Program-made: the position numbers and the translations under genes
Notes under the pieces: generated by a model
Database searches by the model: none
What the model was told of the DNA's origin: nothing
The model's input: only the letters and a program-made list of their open reading frames with translations
Shown: positions 57,592 through 64,000 of the stretch, piece after piece
Numbering within the stretch: the first letter of the stretch is position 1
How the letters are laid out: every line of letters begins with the position of its first letter
Origin: Skeletonema tropicum
Lineage: Eukaryota > Bacillariophyta > Thalassiosirophyceae > Thalassiosirales > Thalassiosiraceae
Length of the DNA: 64,000 bases
NCBI GenBank assembly: GCA_037178625.1
Contig: CM074143.1
Coordinates: forward strand, 434,001 to 498,000
Direction: 5' to 3'

Positions 57592-58749
57592 ATGCTACCT
57601 GCAACTAAATCGAATGGTGCTGCCAATCATCACCATATCAGAGCACCTTTCGCTCCCTCCAAGCGAAGAACGATAAAGAAGTTTGTTGCTGTATTGCTCC
57701 TTTGGTCAGTTTGGCTTCCTCTGGTCAGTTTGGCTTGTCATTCGGAGACAAAATCGCATGCTGAAAGACATCGCCTCGAGCTTGCAAACGTCTTCCACAT
57801 TTACCGCTGATGAAGAGAGACGTGGTGGAGGTATCGGTTTGTCTGGCAAGAAGGTGCCAAATCCAGCAGACAGATCACTACTTGTAGACTCATCACACGC
57901 GTCACATTCACCTGCATCTAACAGCTCGCTGGTAATCATAATGGGAAATCTACGAGGAGGTGAAGAAGCTTGGAAATCACTGTACAAGGACGTTCTAGAT
58001 GTAAACACAGCTGATTTGGCTCTAATCCTCGGTCCAGCAAACTCTACTTCCAACTATCACTATCCAAATTCGAGTCTCTACATCTACACGAGAGCCAAGT
58101 ACATATGGAACTTTCATGAGTATGATGATTGGGCAGATGCGATTGATTTGATCAATGGGACTTCATGGAGAGAGACGCATTTGCCTTACTTTACCAGGAA
58201 GCGCACAGGGCTGTTGGGTGGAGTCAAGGGTCATTTAGGCTCGGGTGCCATTATCTTCATGATTCGATGGTTTCTATCACAGCATCTATTGGGCAATCCT
58301 GACGTTCTCAATCAATATGATCGGTTCGTTATTACAAGAGCTGATCATTATTATCAATGTCAACACGACTACAGAGATTTGGATCTATCAAATAACACCG
58401 TATGGATTCCTCAAGGTGAGGCATATGGAGGTGTCACAGATAGACATTTGATTGTGAGCGGGCCAATATTCTCGACACACTAGACATACTTCCAACTCTC
58501 TTCCAGCAAAAGGGTGAGCGACTGCAGCATTGGATAGCTGTGGGAACTCCAGAATCAATACTCAGGCGAGTATGGACATCCAAGGGCTTGAATGTGAGGA
58601 GAACGAAAAGGGTCATGTTTACATACGCAACACAATTTGATTCTACACGATGGAAAAGACCCAAGGGATATGTTCCAGGTGTTCCTGGATTATTGAAGAA
58701 GTATGAGAGTGAATATAATCAGACGCAACAGAATTGCCCGACATTATGA
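57592..58749 (+). pseudogene. glycosyltransferase-like gene, copy 3, frameshifted
   Basis: Shares the 19-bp duplication of copy 2 (57699-57736) and in addition lacks one base near 58460 (GTGAGCGGGCC where copies 1 and 2 have GTGAGCCGGACC). The frame from 57683 therefore ends at 58483, and the C-terminal part continues separately to 58749. The C-terminal stretch after the lesion is otherwise like copy 1, so this is a recent pseudogene. Confidence 0.85.
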
Positions 58750-58792
58750 TCCTTCTTGGAGTTGCCGATCCTGACCCCGATAGATCTACCTA

Positions 58793-59248
58793 GTGAACAA
58801 CGACATCAAAAGGAATCAAGAAGATGAAGAAGATACTTATTTATGCGTGATAGTTCATTATTTTAATTTCGATTGCGTTTATCCTAAAAATCTAATGACA
58901 GCAAAACCAATGCTTGACACAATTCAATCTAGTCTTGGGAAGAAATTTGTTGTCGTCTTGTGCTACTTTATGGCCATGCGGGGCTGGTGCTGGTGGAAGC
59001 TGGTGCTGGTGCTGGTGATCATGATGCTGCTTGATATGGGGATGATGGTGATGCATATGTTTATGATGCGGTTTCTTGTGGTGGTGGTGATGGTGGTGCG
59101 GGGGTGGTGTGGCGTGGCGGTGAATATGGTGATGCATCTTTTTGATGGGTTTGGAGCTTCTCTTCTTATTCAGTTGGTTTGCTACTAATATTGCTTGGCT
59201 TTGATTGCAAGTTGTGAGGAGAGACAAGTCTACATACTTCTTATTCAC
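58793..59248 (-). other. diverged His-rich open region, unit 3
   Basis: The minus frame (59248-58892, 118 residues) has an extra N-terminus and the conserved NKKRSSKPIKKMHHHIHRHA start. Despite deletions relative to units 1 and 2, the frame remains open and His-rich (HHHHHHHKKPHHKHMHHHH). The overlapping plus frame (58793-59188) is also open. Confidence 0.35.
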
Positions 59249-59345
59249 TTCTCAAGCAGTCAAGCAAGTACATCATTCAGCAAGTCCCGGCTCAAAAATT
59301 TGATCAGTTGGTGGTCTTGAGACTTGAGATTGGTACGAAGGAATT

Positions 59346-60795
59346 AGGATCGTTATTTTGCAAGAATCGGGCAAAAATCGCCGTTTTCGGCACCAACGCA
59401 TGGGTTCGCATGGCTCAACGCATGCTTGTCAATATGTATCTAAATCGACGACTGTCTGTATTTTTGTACAATTTCACTAAATGTTTCTGTGTTGTCGTCT
59501 GGCTGGCGTCATCTCCGCCCACCAAGAGCCACCAAGGTGGGTGATCCCTCTATAAATTTTGGCCCATCTCGAGATCGTCTCCAAATTTTTTTGCGCCCAT
59601 ATGGGCGCAGAAATCGCTGGGTGGTGATACGCATTACTACGCCATTACTATGCCGATCCTGCCGGTTCAAAGACCAATATTATTCCATTTAGTTAGTTTA
59701 GAGTGCATCTGCAACTTGGGTTGATCAGATTCCATCCACACGCCGAGATGTTGGGGGTGTCAAATCAGATGCGTCGGAGTTGATCGGCGTCGTGAGACGA
59801 TTTTGCATCAAAAATCACTCATCACACAAAAAGCATCCCCACCATGATGCATCACATGGCATTATCAGCCATGAAATAAACAGCAACAACGACTTCAACA
59901 TGTTTCCTACCCCAAAATTTTGTGCTGAATCCATTTTTGAGGTCGGTGGGCCCTGAATCTCAACGGCTAAGGCTGTATAACGACGTGAACATAATGCATG
60001 TAAAATTGGCACAGTCGACATGAGAAGAACTGACATCATATATTTACACCGACACAAATACAATGCCACCACACAATAATAACCGATACTATATACCTAT
60101 GACGAAGTAATGGTGACTTGGTAGCCGCTATATTCCCCATAAAGTCGAGATTATCACGTACTCGCTGCGCACCGGCATGTGTTTGGAGTGCATGCTGATC
60201 ACCAACTTGGCCGCTGTGTGGGGGGCAATAATCGATGCAATGGAGCCACCAAACGTCTCCCCTCGTCCCAACCACATAATAAGTGACTAATGGTGTGATA
60301 TTCCTGGTAGATAATTACATATACCTCTCCCAAACACTATGTCAGAGAAGTAAGTTCATAACAATCACCAGAGGGCACGCAATCAATAAAATAGAGAGCA
60401 ATTAATCATTTCAAGTAGCCAAAGATGCCCCAAAACCCTTTTTTATATGTATTGAGTGAAATGGAAGTGTATTATGAAGTGTATCACTCCTGACATGGCC
60501 AAAGTAGAGTAGAATTGAGTGTAATATGATGATTTCATGCACCTAATGGTGAGTATTATTTCTCTTCATAGACAAAGATTCATAGCAAGCCCTACCGGAA
60601 TTAAACAGCCAATGATATTAGCTTTGGGATAATAATCGCATCATAGGTGTATCCGTTTCGTGTGTGGCGTTAGGGGTGTAGGAGCAGAGGTCATCATGGA
60701 GAGCATCCTGTTGAGCTCAGAATTGGAGGCGAGGAGGGAAAAGAGGCCAGAGTGAAGGGGCCTCTGTAGAATATCAACGTAGGAATTCAAAAAAT
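59346..60795. other. intergenic, no gene recognised
   Basis: Short frames only, without domain signals. It contains the 18-bp perfect palindrome at 59592-59609. Nothing else was recognised. Confidence 0.4.
59592..59609. repeat. 18-bp perfect palindrome
   Basis: TGCGCCCATATGGGCGCA reads the same on both strands. It could be a dimeric protein-binding site or chance; no gene lies close by. Confidence 0.6.
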
Positions 60796-61183
60796 CTAAG
60801 TGTATGGTCATCCTCCCCACGATGTTAGTTCTCAGCGAGTATTTGAGCTCAGAGAATGTTCAACATAGCTATGGAAAGCTGAGAGTGAGAGGAGTTCAAA
60901 TCCGCATCGACACAAGCTGTTTCGGAATCGATGTGAAGTGAACGTGTTCTTGGTCGCTGGAGACCAGGGTAAATTGGCTAGAGGATCTTTTTTGGGGTTA
61001 ACCCCCAAGGCAAGCTAGGGAATGGGGCTAACAAAATATTTTTTTATTTTTGTTGTGCCGTCACGGATTCGATGTCTACTCAACGAGAGGAGCATTTTAA
61101 GCCTATAAAAAGGTAGGTTAGCCCCGGTAACGGCTGAGAACGAACAAAACGGCAAAAATTGGGGAGGATGACCATACACTTAG
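60796..61183. mobile_element. MITE, 388 bp
   Basis: Perfect 24-bp inverted termini (CTAAGTGTATGGTCATCCTC inward from each end), with a second inverted match GTTCTCAGC further in. No ORF. No clear target duplication could be assigned, perhaps because its right end touches the edge of the duplicated fragment that starts at 61186. Confidence 0.75.
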
Positions 61184-61185
61184 CC

Positions 61186-61938
61186 ATTATTGAAAAAGTA
61201 TGAGAGTGAATATAATCAGACGCAACAGAATTGCCCGACATTATGATCCTTCTTGGAGTTGCCGATCCTGACCCCGATAGATCTACCTAGTGAACAACGA
61301 CATCAAAAGGAATCAAGAAGATGAAGAAGATACTTATTTATGTGTGATAGTGATAGTTCATTATTTTAATTTTGATTGCGTTTATCCTAAAAATCTAATG
61401 ACAGCAAAACCAATGCTTGACAGCATTCAATCTTAGTCTTGGGAAGAAATTTGTTGACGTCGTGTGCTACTCTATGGTTATGTGGGTGCGGGGCTGGTGC
61501 AAATGGATGAAAGTTCCACCTGAATGGATGATGAAGACAGCACAAAAGAGGCAGTCGCTGGTGTCGGTGCTGGTGCTGGTGCTGGTGATCATGATGCGGA
61601 TGATGGTGATGCATATGATGGTGATGCATATGTTTATGATGCTGATTCATGTGGTGGTGGCTGTGGTGGTGGAGATTGTGGTGCAAGTGTGGTGTGGCGT
61701 GGCGGTGAATATGGTGATGCATCTTTTTGATGGGTTTGGAGCTTCTCTTCTTCTTCTACTATTATTGCTTATTGCTTGGCTTTGCGTGCAAGTTGTGAGG
61801 AGAGACAAGCCAAAGTACTTATTCACTTCTCAAGCAAGTACATCAGCAAGCAGCAAGTCCACGGCTCAAAAATTATGACAAATAAGTTGGAATAATATTT
61901 CAGAAGACCCGGTCTTTAGATTGGTAAGTACGAAGGAA
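61186..61938 (+). repeat. fragment of the tandem duplication (unit 4)
   Basis: Begins ATTATTGAA, matching the last ~20 codons of the glycosyltransferase-like gene, and continues through the His-rich region to GTACGAAGGAAT, where similarity stops. It is closer to unit 1 (EIVV and LFDG variants) than to unit 3. Confidence 0.9.
61387..61878 (-). other. His-rich multi-frame open region, fragment copy
   Basis: The minus frame (61722-61387, 111 residues) is nearly the same as in unit 1, with a one-base change in the 3' part that alters the C-terminus. Plus frames 61417-61878 and 61524-61730 are also open. Confidence 0.3.
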
Positions 61939-64000
61939 TCCAATCTTCGACAAAGCATAGAGTTATTGCGGAAATCTGACGAGCTCTAGAGCGAGCGTAC
62001 CTAGCGTGGCGTGGCCGCGTCTGTATGTAACGTTTCTGTACGTGGGCTGTACATGGGTAGGAATCATCTATGTAGCCAGATTTTTTTGTACATAGAGGGT
62101 TCCCCACCAAAGAGGCCTCATTCTCGCTTTTTGGTTAGTTCAAACTTTGGATAATGTGAGAATAGACTGGGGCAAATACAAAAACTGTGGGGTGAAATTT
62201 GTGTTGAGCATAATTTTAACACCTTTCTCTACCAAACTCTAGTTTATATAATTATATCCCTTAGGATATTTTGTTTGCCGAGTCTTAATTGGGTTGGCGT
62301 TAGGGGGGCTTGCGCTCTTCGACTCGAAGAAGGTAGCAGCTGTTCGGCCCCTCAAATCGAAATATCCTGGATAATTTTTTTTTCACTGTAGATTGTACGA
62401 TACTTCTGTAAGCTGCTGGGAAAATGCGTTGTGGAGTCTTGATCGGGTCCTCCTTACTAACCAAATTCCAAGCGTCTCTCTCCCATTCAAATGTTCATTG
62501 TTGTCATCGCACCTGCGTGTTGATAAAGCAAAGAGTGACCTCGCAACCAGCTTCCTTTCACTTTGGTTTGGTACGCCTTTCTCACTCCGTCATTATTTGA
62601 ATACAAATCTTTCTGCATCTGACGTCGTTCTTCTTTGAAAGCCGCTCGCTTCTCAGATGTTGTCTGCTCGTCCGTTCAATCCTTACTACTGGCGGACCCT
62701 CTTTACTGATGTGACGATCGATCCTGGATTCTTATTTTTCACTGCATTCTGCCTGTGTTGCTCCAGACCAATCATGATATTGTGTTATGCATTAAAATGC
62801 TTGCTCGGCTCATAATTTTTACTTCGACATGGATGTTCTCGGCATGGATTTGATGCTCCCAAAGGAAGAACAGCAAGGAGTGAGTCAAGCTGCTGTTCCT
62901 CTGCACCAGTCATCTCATCGAAATGAGGTTCCGAACAATGTTGTGACTACTACCTTGCCTGTTGGACTGATCTTGGTCTTCGTCGACTCTCTTGATGATG
63001 ATCACTTTCACTTTTGATATCTCCCAAGTGCTCATAATATTTGAGCACTAATCTACAAGATGATAAACGCCAACGGTAAGAGAGATTATTCAGCTAGTGC
63101 TGCACTACCGGGCCATCACGATCGCAGTCAACAGCAGCTGTTACCCATGAGGCAGCACGAAACAAACACCCACTGCCCTTGGTCCCAACCCTGGAGGGTG
63201 ATAATGCAGCACCTTCAGACTTCACATTATCGCCTTCGTCACTTTGTTGCAATGCCACCAAAACTGCGGTGCTGCTTCCTGTATCAATGATGGGGAGGGT
63301 TATGGAAAATGTCTCTGTATTCATGTGGAGTTAACATACTCAAGAGGATTTCTACACTCAAGTCTGCTCTGGTATCACCGCTGCTGGATGCCATGTACTG
63401 GATCGATTCCGACTACTTCATGGGGATGACATTTTTTGATTCCGTGATAAGGGTGTGTGCCCAGTTCTGTCTATTCTTGACATGCTCAAGTCTACACAAC
63501 ATACCGTGTCTATATTTGGTGCGGAGGGAAGTTCTTTTATCATGTATCACCCATTGATATGGATGTTGTGAAACAGTCATCCACATCTATTCCATGTTAT
63601 GGAACGGGGTTTTATGTTGTCTCAGCGTCATCGTATCATTCCATCGACACAACAATCTACATCCACTAATCATCTTCATGCCAATTCTCTCGCTGTGTGG
63701 GGAGATCCTCTTCTTTCGACGATTGTTTTATCCGCGACGATAGATAATGAAGCGATATCTGCCGAGATGCTAGTTATTCAAGAGTTGATGGATTTGCTCA
63801 CAACACTCACAAGTTCCGTAAGATCGATGGTTCTTACATCTCGCTTGCTGTGATTTTTCACAACCATTGAGCATCGTGACTTCCAGTGCAGGACCTTGTC
63901 AACTGCCACTGACTGTTCTAGTCCCAAGTTCTTTGATACATACTTCTGTCAGCAAGGATTGTCTACCGCTGGTTTCGTTCTGGATCATGTACAAATGCAC
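61939..64000. other. unassigned region, possibly decayed retroelement
   Basis: No complete gene was recognised. Short stretches on the plus strand look protein-like but lie in different frames and are cut by stops: KFFYHVSPIDMDVVKQSS near 63520-63575 and NSLAVWGDPLLSTIVLSATI near 63684-63745. The minus frame at 63324-63094 (LPIIDTGSSTAVLVALQQ) is also open. This pattern fits a decayed element or an exon-rich gene whose splice sites I could not place. Confidence 0.35.

Larger units (their letters stand above)
57074..59345 (+). repeat. tandem segmental duplication, unit 3 (truncated, mosaic)
   Basis: Nearly identical to unit 2 up to about 58840. It then becomes clearly diverged (deletions and many substitutions in the His-rich region) until similarity ends near 59345. 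The 126-codon ORF and the rest are missing. Confidence 0.85.

Overview
The window looks like nuclear DNA of a diatom, probably a centric one. Four things point there. A PfkB sugar kinase carries an ASAFAP-like bipartite plastid leader. There are long Ser/Pro-rich (PSxxPS) surface proteins. The first element is a Ty1/copia (CoDi-like) retrotransposon with the unusual protease motif DSQS. Introns are short, with GT(A/G)AGT-type donors, among otherwise intron-poor eukaryotic housekeeping genes. The species cannot be named from the sequence alone.

Layout: (1) 1-4.8 kb, a copia retrotransposon cut by the window edge, with a frameshift between protease and integrase. (2) 6.1-13.0 kb, a conserved gene island: an ATP-grasp membrane protein, the RNA polymerase I/III subunit RPAC2 (AC19), a plastid-targeted PfkB kinase, tRNA-Trp(CCA) and a SAC3/GANP-domain protein, followed by a hAT-type MITE with 8-bp target duplications. 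(3) 14-23 kb, a tyrosine-recombinase (DIRS-like) retrotransposon, preceded by an array of 137-bp tandem repeats, with a frameshifted gag and full-length RT-RNase H and recombinase frames. (4) 23.5-30.3 kb, a three-exon secreted Cys-rich protein, a complete 416-bp TRIM element (110-bp LTRs, 5-bp target duplication, and a probable half-tRNA-Met primer site), and a 1412-residue protein whose middle resembles the SAGA subunit Hfi1/ADA1.

(5) 31-40.5 kb, two tandem minus-strand paralogs for type II membrane proteins with Cys-rich modules and PSxxPS stalks. In one of them an exon plus its intron (1432 bp) is tandemly repeated with virtually no divergence. Both genes carry an in-frame TGA exactly where a sister module has Cys. 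(6) 41.4-44.2 kb, a TIR transposon with TA flanks and unfamiliar ORFs. (7) 45-49.1 kb, HSBP1 (two exons), a VIT/CCC1 iron transporter and a TLDc protein. (8) 49.1-61.9 kb, a tandem segmental duplication of about 3.7 kb with three copies plus a fragment. It carries a Golgi-type glycosyltransferase-like gene, intact in copy 1 and independently frameshifted in copies 2 and 3. (9) 59.4-64 kb, mostly non-coding or decayed sequence with another MITE.

The single-copy genes serve transcription (RPAC2, SAGA adaptor), probable mRNA export (SAC3), heat-shock control, iron storage and plastid carbohydrate metabolism. They are separated by young repeats, and the accessory regions show ongoing tandem duplication, exon multiplication and pseudogenisation.
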